A DNA stretch of 64,000 bases from NCBI GenBank assembly GCA_008828725.1, contig MEHQ01003564.1, positions 385,906 through 449,905 on the forward strand, given 5' to 3'. Shown here piece by piece: positions 43,962-55,900 of the stretch; position 1 is the first letter of the stretch; each line of letters begins with the position of its first letter. The notes under the pieces are model-generated. The model was not told the origin of the DNA and made no database searches. It was given only the letters and a program-made list of their open reading frames with translations. A program made the position numbers and the translations under genes. This DNA comes from Saccharina japonica. Its lineage: Eukaryota > Sar > Phaeophyceae > Laminariales > Laminariaceae.

Positions 43962-46900
43962 ATGGCAAAAAGGCAACGTCTGCAGCTACCAGCTACCAAC
44001 GAGCTATGCGTTATCGTCACGGCTCACACTGCTCTACGTAGGGCAACCTCACGTCCGATGGAAGAGACGATGCTGCTCCCAGACTCGCGAAAAGGTCTGC
44101 CCCTGCCGGTTCGAAACGCGGGCGAGAGCCCAATTCGAAACAGCTCGCCTCGCAACAACAGGCGGTATAGTAGCAGCAACAGCAGCGGAAAGGACCACAG
44201 CAACAGCTATGTTGCGAGACACGAGCAGCGCCACCTAGCCCACCGAAGTGACGAGAGGGGGACCTCTCCTGCCGGGCGAAATCGTCTGAGGCAGCAGCGC
44301 AGCCGCTCTTCGGCGCCAGGCGGCGCGCGCGATCCTGCCGTTGACAATATACAGCACGTCCGCGGCAAGCCATCGGCGTTCCCGGACAAGATCGCGAACT
44401 CTTATGGAGGCAGCAGCAGCGGCGGCGGGCGAAGGGAGGGCGGGCTCGAGCCGAGAGGGCTCTCGACCACGGCAGCGACGACGCTTCGATCTAGCGGCTA
44501 TGCTGTGGACGGAGGGCTCGCCGGAGTCGGGGCGTCCCTACGATCGTCCTGGTCTGCTCTGCCTGCCATGCCCAACGGGGAAGCGGTGCCGGCGCTGCTG
44601 TCGCATCTCGCAGGTGAGCGTGGAGGAGCACTCAGCACTCTGGTGCTGTTGACTTATTGAAGTCTGTTCGTACTCGTACTATTAATAGTATAGACTACCA
44701 GGTACTTTGGTGTTGCTTCGAACTCTGAGCGGGGCCGGGTTGTGGGCCAAGTCCGCACTGCCAACCGCACCGCGTTGGGCGTTGGTGTGCTTTCCTTTGC
44801 CCTGTCCCCGTGTTTCGTCGTGTCAACGAGGATGATGCCGCACAATCATGCACCCTGACTGGTAGACTTGAATGTATAATACGTAGAGTGGTGCACGTAT
44901 GATACGTACCGGTAGAGATAACCTGGGCTGGAAGTTGGGTGTTTGAGAGTTGAAATCTGTCTCTACTACTCTTTGCTGTGGTGAACTGTTTGTACACTGG
45001 CTCTGCTTTGGTAACCAATTTCAAAGTTTCGAAATCAGTTTTCTCTTCCGGGGGATGGATGCTGAGGTTGTCCTTTCATACCCCTGGTACCTGGTACTTT
45101 GTAAGTACTGCACCAGGTATCTCGGACGAGTGGAATTTGTTGGACCTTGCCTTGTCTCGGTATGATAGTCCGAGAATACGTACGTACCGGTAGCAGGGCT
45201 CCACGCAGCGAAGGGAGGGAGACAGATGGTTGCGTTTTTTTAGCAAAACCACATTCAGGATGTAGGCATGTCACAGACAGTAGTAGTAAAGCGGGGCACT
45301 GCGGTAGACATATCACTCGGCAGCTCTCCCTCCCAAGTCACAGAAGTGGCAACTTGCTATCTAAACAGGTGTCAGTATTTCGCATTTTAGAGTTTTGCCT
45401 TGCGCACCGAATACCGGTGCAGCAGGAGGCCCTCCTTGTCCAGAATATTGAACACCCGCGTACTCCTTGCCAACATTACGTACCCAGCTTTAATCCAAAG
45501 TTAAGTTTCCCAAAATAGGGCGGAGCAGAGGGAGCGGCTTTTGTACAGAGATCAAATTCAACGTACGCACATAGTACGTGCCTGGTGTCAGGTACCAGGT
45601 ACTTAAGAGATACCTGATGTTTGGTTCGTATAAGTACTTGGTTGGACGAATCGACGGCCGGTCGGCCTGGCCGTGCTCTGTTTGGAGCAGAGTTTGGAAT
45701 ATGCACCCGTACATGCAGTATATCATAGGAGCTAACAACTACTGTAGCGGTCTGAAATGACCACTTTATCACACCTGGAACCTGATATTGTACGTATCAG
45801 GTATAATACGTGTACCTTGTGTCCTGGTACTGCTGCTGTAGGTCGTTGTAGGTGGGGGGGGGGGCGTTCCTCGGCAAGAGTCCCTGCTTTTTGTGGGGGG
45901 TCCGCCGCCCGTCCACGCCCTTTGTCGTGCACTTTGACCTCGGTACCCGGTCGGCGATGCCTATCTCAGGAAGCGAGGTTGGGCTAGGAGCGAAACGCCC
46001 GCCGAAGTCGCGAGGCATGTCCATCTCGAAGCGTGCCTAGCTGGACGAAAGAAAAACAGGCCATTGTAGATCATGGAGTTGGGCAACCCGCTTCAGAAGC
46101 CCCCACGCCATCCCCCACCCCACATTTTAAAGCACTTAACTTGACCTTTCGGGGCAACCTTGCTCTAGCTTGGAATCGGCACCCACCGGGTACTGCTTGA
46201 AGCGGGGCGAGGCGAGCTGTGCCGTGACCGGTTCCGAAGCACACCCGAGAACGCGCGCTCACAGGGAAATTCGAAGCTCACATTTGCACAAGCACTGGGG
46301 AGTCACGCGCAACGACAACCAAAAACATGTCTCTTGCTCAACGCGGCCCGCCCGCGTAGTTCGACACCGCTCCTCCGCCGCCTTTCTCGACAACCCTTAT
46401 TTTGACACTGTTACCAGAATTGAGGTCGATGTGCCAGCGACAGCGAGACTCGGGAAAGTCAATGCGCGGCGCTCTCGTGCGCAAGCAGGGAGAGCTAGAC
46501 GAGGCGTCCGCGGAGGCCTCCTGGCTGAGGGCTGAGCACGGCTTCATCGTCGGCGATATGTGAGCTTTGATGCCGTACGTAGCCTGGCCTAGTTTCGGCC
46601 CGCCCCCACAGTGCAGAAGGCTTGGTTTTATGTATTGATGCGATGAGACGTTGACATGGTGGTCGTAGCCAATGTCCGTTGCTTTTACAGGATGCACAAG
46701 CATGGAATTTGCCTCGTTCAAGTCGCCGCTGCTGTACTACACGCTCGAAATTTGTTTTTCACCCATCAAGCGCTCTCGAAGGTGGCGTTCTTGCCCCCCC
46801 CCCCCCGTGTGCCGTGCCCCACCGGTGGCCTGCACCTTATTAAGTACCGGTAGTCGATTCAGGGTTTTCTACATGATTATGGAATCCTACCCGCGAATAA

Positions 46901-49900
46901 GCCGCAAAACGGCTGTTCTAATCTCGTACCATCTGATTGCCACTGCTTGCGCCGATCCGACCACGATGCCCCCCTGAATCCGCCTAGGCTCGGCTCTCTC
47001 CAGGGGAACCCGACGCCGGGGGCGGTGTTCAGCTGCCTGTCCGAGCGCATCCGCTGCGATCTCGGAGTCGAGGAAGCGGCCGTGTACATCGACGTAGGTG
47101 ACGGCACCCTTTGGCTGTTGCCAACGAACGGCCACGCTTACGGCGACGAGGGCGAGGGGTGCTTCGGGGAGGAGGTTTTCATACAGAGAGGGGTAGGCGT
47201 GGTCGGGTTGGTGGCAATGGGAGCTGTGCCTGGGGCGGCGACGGTAGCCGGTGGAGGGGGGCGGCCGGAAGCGCGTGCTGGTCCGGGAAAGGAAGGAGTG
47301 GACATTCTGCTGCTGAACGATGGCCTGGAGGCGTTTGACAATGGTACTACGGTGGAGGCGGCGCTATTGAGGGCTGCGAGGCGCCGGAGGTCGGGCGGCA
47401 GCGGCGGAGTGGATGCTGAATCTGGAACGAGCGGGACTGTCCGGAATATGCTCCTCGCGAGGTGAGACGCTGTCCTCCGCTTTTTTTGTAGCGAGCTGTT
47501 TTGTTCACCACGGAAGCAGTCGTGTTTTCAGAGCTCTGTGTTGGTACTATTGATTCGGACACGAAATGGTTGCCTCCTTAGAATATTGCAAAATACTTCG
47601 TGGATTGTGGCATTAGACAACTCCTGACTCGCGCCCGAAATGCATGCAGCGTGGTAGCTTCATTCAATAATCTCAGTTCCAGTCCCACCTTGCTCACCTA
47701 TGCCAAACCGACTCGTCCGTTACCTACCCCAACCGCTTGCGATTTCCCCCGCTTGTACCGTGTGGAGCAGAGTTGGTTCGGGTGTAGACTCCCGAGGGGG
47801 AGGCTTCGCTTCCGCCCCCGCCGGAGTGGGGGGATCTGGACCTTTCCCTGAGCCGCCGACAGCCGTGATTCAGGCTCTCAACAAACTGGCGGCGCCGGAG
47901 CGCTTCACGGAAGGGGACGCCCGAGCGGTGCATTCTCTGGCCCCAGCGATAATCGCGGGATCGCGCCTCATCGTCTCGCTATTGCATTTCCACCGGGACG
48001 CCATTTCCGCTAACAATGGCCGACAACGGGCCCCCTCGTTGGGTAATATCGGTGCGGCCTCGGCCGGTTCATCTCATCGATGCCCGGAAGAATCGCTCCT
48101 CCGCGAGGGTGTGCGGCGAGCGCGGGATGCCCTCGGAGCTGACCGCGCCAGAGTGTTCGTGCTGGACTCGGAGGCTTCCGACGGGCGGCTCCGGCTGTGG
48201 CACGAAGACCCGCTCCCGCCGACGTCGGCGTGGGCGAGGTCGTCGCACACCGGGCTGCGGGCCAGCAGTAGCGGCGGCAGGGCGAACTTGGACGCGGACG
48301 CGGGGCTCCAAGGAGTCGCGTTGTCAACGCGGCGGGCGGCGCGCTCTGCCGACGCACTGTCTGACCCCCTCCACGACCGCGAGCTCGACCTGAAGGAAGG
48401 ATTTCTCTCGCGCTCGGTGCTGTGCGCTCCGCTCCTCGCGAGGGCGGAAGACGCGAGAGATGGTGGGTCCGGTGGCCGCGGCTACGGGGTGCCTCTGGGA
48501 ATCCTGCAGCTCACCATCGGGCGCGGACGAGAGGCGTTAGTCGAGAGCGACGAACACGGCGGCGGGGAGTCCAGGGGGTCGAGGAGCAGCTTCGGCTTCG
48601 GTGACGGCACAAACCAGACCAAGAAGAAGGCTTTCGCGGACGAGGATGAAAGTCTGTCGGAGGAGTATGCCCGAGATATTGCGAGGCTGTTGGCTTGTCT
48701 ACTTCGCACGGGGTTTCGACCGAGAGCGTCGGCGATGACACTGGCCGGGGGCGGAGGGCACGCAGGTGCAGGCAACGTGGCTCCCACTTATGGCTCAGAA
48801 GGGGAGGTGGGCCGAAGCGCATCTTGGCGACGACGCTCCCAGGACGAGGCTGAATCGGCGGCAGAGCGCGATTCTACGGCGAACGTATACAGGTACGCGA
48901 ACGCAGGAGCCGCGCAAAGTGGGAAGCTCGTTCCGGCTGACTTGGAACGGTCACCACCGTCAATTCAAGCGCACGCCGCGGAGCCGAGACCACCCGTTGG
49001 GCACTCCAGCCGTCCCGATGGACGCAGCGGTGGTGGCGGTACCTCTCCTCGCGCCGACAGCAACGGCCCAAGTGGTGGAGCGGGCAGGCGGGGGACGGTG
49101 GGAGAAGCGGAGGCCCGGGATAGCGTCGCTCATGGACCGCTAGGGAGCAGCACAACATCGACCGCTGGGCCGAGTCCTTTGGGAGCTGGGGTCCGCGCTT
49201 CCATTGCAACCGCGGGGCAGCACACGCCCGCCGAAGCGCCGCCGCCGCCCTCTCCTGCTACAGACGACAGCACCGACGGCAACAATCCCGACCGCCCGCA
49301 AAACCAAGGAGTACAACCCCCGGCTGCAACCGAGGACACCCAGGCGCGAAGCTGGGCGGCCGCTCACCGCGTGCTCGAAGCCTGCAAAGAAGGCTTGGTG
49401 GCCAACCAGAGCGCACGGCACAGCGACGGCTCTTGTGGTATTACCACGAACTCAGAGCGCCTCGCGCCTGCCGTCCGTTCGCTGGCGACATCACTTTTTC
49501 CTGGCTGCACCCCAGTGCTGCTCCTATTCGACAGCGCTACGGAACGCCTCTGGGAAGCAGGAGGCGGGCCGGCCCCCGAAGTCGGGACCGTGGAAAATTA
49601 TCTCCCGCTTGTCACGCCAAGGCCTGTCCGACGCGAGGATGTCGCCCGCCGTGCTCTGGCGTCGGGTAAGGCGCTTCTCGCCCAGGCTGGGGAGAAAGGC
49701 CAGAGGGAAGCAGTAGCGGCGACCACCGGGCAAGAGGGTGGGGGCAGTGCTGGCGGGGGTGAGAGCAGTGCGGGCGGTAGCACCGATTCCGCAGACCATG
49801 ACAGCGGCGAGAGGGTCTTCTGCGTTCCGGTTTGCGGTTCCGCTGGGCAAAACCTTGGCGTGTTGCAATTGTTTCTCCCTTCTCCTCAGGCGCGCCTACC

Positions 49901-52900
49901 CCCTTTGTCGTCGCTGGCCGACCTTGATGAGATCGCAGCTTCCGCGAGCCCGCGCGGGCGCTCGGAGCGTGGCAGCAGGCGAGGGTCGGCCCCGTCGACC
50001 CCTCCTCCGTCTTTTTTCATGGCTAGCAAGATTCTGGCGGATTCTGTCGGCCACGCCCTAGGGTGGTGCCACGCCCTAGACCAGCAAGACGAAGCTCACG
50101 CGGCGGAGGCAGCGGCCTCCGCGGCGGCGGCGAAGGCTGCCGACAGAGCTCAAGAACACAGTCGGGTGGAGGTTGAGGCGCGACACAAGGAAGAGTTACG
50201 CGCGGCAGAGGAACTGCACACCGCTCGCATTGCCGAGGCCGCCCGTGCGCACGCCCTAGCTGTAGAGAACCTTGTCCGGGAGAGGGAGGCGATGGCCGCG
50301 GCCGCCGCGGAGGCAGCTGCGAGAGTGAAGGGCAGGAGGGACGCGGGGAGGGCCCTCGCCGCGTGGCGCGAAGCCTCGAAGCGCGGCCAAAGGGCAGAGC
50401 ATGTCGCCGCGCGCATGTGCGAGCGTCGGCGCTCAAGGGCGTTTCGCGAGTGGAGGTCCCGGACTTTAAGCAAGGGTGCGGAGAAAAAAGCGGAAGCCGT
50501 GGGTGCCGCCGCGTCTGATCGGCGGGGAATGCGGCGAGCCTTGAGTGCGTGGGCGAAGTCTGCAGCGCACGAGCGTTATGTGAAGGAGCGGCATCTGGCT
50601 GGTGCCCGGCTTCTCGCTGCATGGTGTAGGAGGGGTGGGCGGGTTAGGCCGTACTTTGGTGTGTGGAAAAGAGCTGCGCGGGGAGTGTCGGCCTCGCGGC
50701 ATGCGTTGGCACAGCAGGATGAAGAAGCGAAGCGTCAGACGCTGGCGCACGAGGTAAGTTATTGTGCAAGAGTTTTGTTGCAGCAGCCACTAACCGTTCC
50801 GCTGCTGGTGCGTTATATCGCGTGGCACGAGCCCCCCCGAATGCGTAACCCGGCTGTCTGCTTACGCGTGCTTCAAGTGCTTCGCGTTTAGCTGCTGCTG
50901 ACGACAGGCGTTATCTGTCCTTTTTTTTCAGATGTGCCCACGGCCGCCGATATGGCCATGAGCGCGGGCGAGGAGCCTTCCCTTACAGTACAGTACGTAG
51001 GTGCCCACAAGACAGTAGTTGCCTACGTACAGCACTAAGAGCTTTTGCGGACCTTGAGGGCGTCTCACTTGACTCTTCTCTGATCGCACTTGCCTGCACA
51101 TACCCAACCGACTGGCGGAACATACACTTGGCAGGAGTTATCACGCGCGCAAGCCCGAGCGAAATTCCTGTCCGACCGAGTGGTGGAACTGTCGCAACGT
51201 CGACGGCGCGAACGCAAGACGCGCTCCGCGTGCCAGTCGTGGTTTTTGCGCGCTCGGCAGCTGGCACAGGGGCGTGAAAGCGTGAGATCGTCGGAGGCTT
51301 GGCGGCGTCGGCGGGATGCAACGGTGGCCTTGACAAGGTGAGTGTATGAACATACAGTGGGGGTACGGTTTACGAGAGCTCATTTCAAGAGACGCAACGG
51401 TTACGAGAAGTATAGATCGCTCGGCATACCTGTTAGCGCCTTTAGCAGAGGTTTTGGGTGAATTCCCCCGAGATCGTATCTTATTTCGAATCCAGAGAAT
51501 AGTCGTTCATGCTTGAGATGTCGCGCTCTCTTCGTATCATGAGACCAAGCTAGTCTGGATGACCATTGTCGGCTTTAGGAAGACGGAGCCAACTACGGTA
51601 GCATAAAACGATTTTTTTTAAAAGTTATGTATAGCGGACTATACATGTGCCGCAGGTGGCGATACATTCGGGCTTGGTATGCATACGTATATGTGTTGTA
51701 CCGGGTTAACACAGTACGTACAGCACCCGGTACGTTTTCGGTTTTGAGCTGTGTCAGCACAACTCGTGGCATTTTTGACATGGGTAGCGTCCAGGAGCAT
51801 TAGCAGTATCACTGCGGCACCACAACGCACAGCATAGACTATTATTGGAAAGCTTTAGCTTCCAACAGTCCGTTGTGCACTCACGACAAAGAAAGGCGTC
51901 ACTCTCAGATTTTTTTAATTAACTCGCGCAGGCACAGTGAAACTATGCACTCGGCACTCGGTATACTATAGGTTTATCTTATAAATGTGTTAGGGAGGGT
52001 CCTATTTAAAAGAGGTTGACTCCACATGGCACACCCTTCTCTCAAACTGTAGCCCCCACTGTACCTCGTAGTGAAGCCTCCTGCTCCATGCCCGTGAGCG
52101 GTGGCGATGCGGACAGTGCCGCTGACAGTGGAGAGGGAACGTGCGAGAGTAAGTTTTCGAAGAGCGATGGTGTGGATAGTGGTGTAACCTGCTCCGCTCG
52201 GCGCCGCGCTTTGGCTTAGCACACATCCCATGTGCCGCTCACGCGCTCTCCTCCGACTATGTATTTGACGCGCCGTATGCTGTCTCAGGTGGCGGTCGAT
52301 GATTGGTCCAAAAGACATCTCTTCCAGGGAGACGAACGCCGCGGAAGACCTGTCGAGATCTAACGCTGAGCTTGCCGTCATTGGTTCTGCCGAGAAGAAT
52401 TGCACGGCTCTTCCAAGCCCTAGCGGCTGTGCCGCCGTTGTCGCCACCGGCGATGGGGGAGCAAGCCTGTCGCCAAACCTGCCAGTTGGTAGTGGACTTC
52501 GTGGAAATCAGGGTGCCGAAAATAACCCTGTCATCCGAACGCCGCTCGACGCGGCCGCTACATCCGTGACGGTTTGTGTTGACACGAACAAGTCTTTATC
52601 GTCCGGTGCACACGCGGCGGGAGGAGATGCAAACGACGGCGAGGATCGACCAGCCGTCGACGAGGAACGCTTGCAACGTCGTGCTCAGGCCGCGGCGGGC
52701 GCGTTCCTCCAGCAGAGGGAGAAGCTGTCGGCGCTGCGACTGTTCGCGGCATGGAGGTGCGCTGCTGCGAGGGAGCGGTCGAAGCGAGAGGCTTTGTCCC
52801 GCCTGCTGCGGCGCTCCTGCAAGCACCGCCTGGGTCGCGGGTTCTGGCGGTGGCACGCGGAAGCCCGTGATATCCGAGCTGTCGTTGTGCAACAGGCGGC

Positions 52901-55900
52901 AAAGAAGGAGATCGCGGTTGCGGCCTTGGCGGAAAAAGTCGCTGTGGCGGCAAACGCGGCAGCCGAGACGCTGGCGAGTGCGAGAGAGCAAGAGCTGCAG
53001 CGGGCAAACGCCGTGACGGCGGATCTGCAGGCAACCGTGGAGACGCTGCAGACCGAGGTAGAGGCGCATCGGAGGATATTTCTCTCTCTCTTGTGCTTTT
53101 CGCTTGAATGGTTGACTCGGGTAGTAGTTGGGTACCCAGGCGCGGGGCTCAAGGCGTACCTGTCGCCTTTTGCGTCTGGGGTTTGTAGGGTATTACACTT
53201 AAGTCGTCTCTCGAACGGTGCCGTGCGTGCGTACCGTGCGCTACTACCAACGGTAGTACGGTTCGCGATGTTTGTATGTGCTTGTTCCGAGCAGAGGTAG
53301 TATAGTAGCGGAAAATAGTAAAAGCGGATGGGGCAAACTTGCCAAAGCAAATCAAAAGGAGTGCCCTTGGGAGTCACCGCTATTCACTCCACCCCGACGC
53401 GTCCGTGTGTTCTTGCCTACCTGCCCGTACCCCGTTCGCGCACTGCCTCCAGGCATCGGGGAGCGCGCTCCGCCAACACGCAGCGGACTCCCACCTTCTA
53501 GAAACAAGCGCTCGAGCCTCTCTGCTATCCCTCGCCGTCGCTCGAGCGTTCCGTCAAGGTCGCAACCGCCTCCTTGCTGCGCGAGCATTGACCACTATGC
53601 AGAACGCGACCCGCGCTCGGCGCCACGCGTCAAACGCGAGCGAAAGGATCAAGGCTCTCCGGCTCTCCCGTTGCCTGCGATTGTGGAGAGATAAAAGTGG
53701 CCACGCGCGACATCGCGCGACTGCGTCGTCAAGCGCCGACGCCTTCGCGGCAGAGTTCGCCACGCGAATCACCCGGAGAGGCGCCCAGAGCGTCCTGCGG
53801 CTGTGGTCGGCGAGAGCGAAGCGGCGTGGCCAACGGCAGTGCGGCATGCTCGCGGGGCTGGAACACGTGCAGCACCTCAGGCAGCGGGCAGCAGTCCTGG
53901 CGTGGAGGGGGGCGTGTTTACGGAGGAGAGACTTAGCTACCGCCGCCCTGAGGAATCGAGAGTGTCTGACGCTGTCGAATGCACGACGCGGGCTGGAGAG
54001 ATGGCGCCATGTGACCTTCGGCGGCGGCGGTGGGGACTTGCAGGTGGACGGCCGATCGAAGACAGGAGGCAGGGTGCTCGCTCGCCTCGTGGGTGTAGCC
54101 GTCAAGGTCGATGAGGCTGGGGGTCGGCGGCGCGCCAGAGCGGCATTGCGACGGTGGCATGGACACGCGAAGGGCGTGCGGAGAAGGGCAGCGGTGGAAA
54201 GGTGAAGAGGTGTTGATGTTGGAGTCCGTTTCATTGTTGATCGTAGTCGTTGTATCTTGAACCGTTTAGCCGCTTTCGGGTGTACGGTAGGGGTGCGAGA
54301 TTCAAGGCGACCTCAAAGAACCCACGACGCGTAAATTGTCTGCAACAAGGCTCTGGAAAATGCAAGCACGAATGGAAAAGGTCAGGTACAGGTGGGACAA
54401 AGTGCGGGCGTGTCGCACCTGATTTGCTCGTCTTTGGTCGGTCGAGAACGGACTTCAAGCTCCAAGAGTTTCGAAAGGACACTAGGCGTCGAATTCACGG
54501 CAGTGAGGCCAGGCCGTCTTTGCAGGAAAACACCTTGTTGAGGTAGGCACAAGGCAGCGCTTGGTCGGGAACATCGTTAGTCCGCCTTGTCTTGTGCACC
54601 CACCCCCCAGATATCATGTGCATTTTTTACATAGCCTTTGTCTATATCCCTGCACTCCAACGCAATGCGCAGTCGAGCCAAGACGGTCCTTGCGAGCGGG
54701 ATGTTGGGAGTCTCTCTACTGCGGTGGCGGGCGGCATCCCTTGTCCGCCTTCGGCTACGCCGCGCGCTCGGTCGTGGTACAGCGTGGGCAGCATTGCACG
54801 GCGCGAGAAAAGGGTGGTGTCTGTGGCGAGCGAAGGTGAGCGTTGCCTCCTGGGTCCATTATGTTTGCGCGGTGCTACAGATACCGCGCTTGCTGTACTC
54901 TCCAGAATATAGATGATTTATGTTCGGTAGGGGGGGGTACCTAGTTTCTGAGGTTCATAAGATGAGGAGCACTATACGTCGCCCAAAACAAATACGACGT
55001 ACCTTAAGAAAAAGCATTCGCGCCCCCAAAACAACGAACATGGACTTTCTTCAAGACAAAGTAAGCGCGCCCCACAACAAGCAGCAAAACTAAAAGTAGA
55101 ACACAAATGGGGTTGCCAATATAGTTCCTCAATCGAGGAGGAAGTCCCCGTCGGGCGGAAATAGTTGGGCCCAAAACTACCCCCTCTACTTTAGCATGGC
55201 TCACGAGTCGAGGACTGTGTGAAACCTGCCTATCTGCTCCTTGTAATTTCGCAGAGGTCAAGGCGTACGGCAGCAGTGGACCCGTCCCACCTGGTAGTTT
55301 GTACTGCCGGGAACGCTTCGGCAACACCCAGCCAACCCGTTCCTCACCGTTATTCTTGTGTTTGCTGGCAACCAAGGTGCAACTGGCCGCGAGACGAAAG
55401 GCGCTGCTTACCTCCTCTGTTGGCGCGACAGCTGTAGTGGGCAACGACCGGGGCAATACCTGCGTTGCTCTCGAGCTAAATGCCGTGACCGGAGAGCCGG
55501 CGATTGAGGCGCCTACCGAGGTACGGCATTTGGAGGCCGAAACAGCCCCCTCGGCCCAGCCGTTCACGCGGGAAAAGGGTCACGCGACGCACTCCTCCTC
55601 TCCCGCTCGAACCGGTGTTGCTGACGGACGCTTTGAGCAGCTACCGCCGGCAACGGGTGGAGCTGGTGTCGGCACAGACGTCCGCAGCGGCAGTGGTAGC
55701 AGTAACCAAGACCTGCTTGATCTCCTGGTGGATGTGTGCGCGGCTCCCCCGCCCTACTCTCTGGGCTCCGGCATCGAGGCGCTCGGTCACGACGCCTGCA
55801 GTGCAGCCATGCGCACCTTCGGGCTCCTGTCGGCCTCCCTGTTCGAGGTGGTCGGAGGCCCACAACCCACGGCGGTTCGAGTCGCCGATGTTCAGGCCGG

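Noticed and set aside
44980-45518. Plus-strand frames in GAF-gene intron 1
   Set aside because: They overlap several copies of the GTACCAGGTAC motif, lack codon bias, and do not fit the phase between exons 1 and 2.
47138-50622. Numerous minus-strand frames under the large GAF exon
   Set aside because: GC-rich shadow frames. Only the plus frame shows GAF and Trp-repeat motifs.
52558-54234. Minus-strand frames of 150-230 codons
   Set aside because: Shadows of GAF-gene exons 6 and 7. No domain and no matching splice sites.
55243-55376. Earlier start of GAF-gene exon 9, after the acceptor near 55257
   Set aside because: The phase would fit if GTC at 55258 were used, but the extra residues include a Pro/Cys/Leu-rich pyrimidine-tract translation. 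Starting at 55377 continues the Arg/Ala helix of exon 8 directly.
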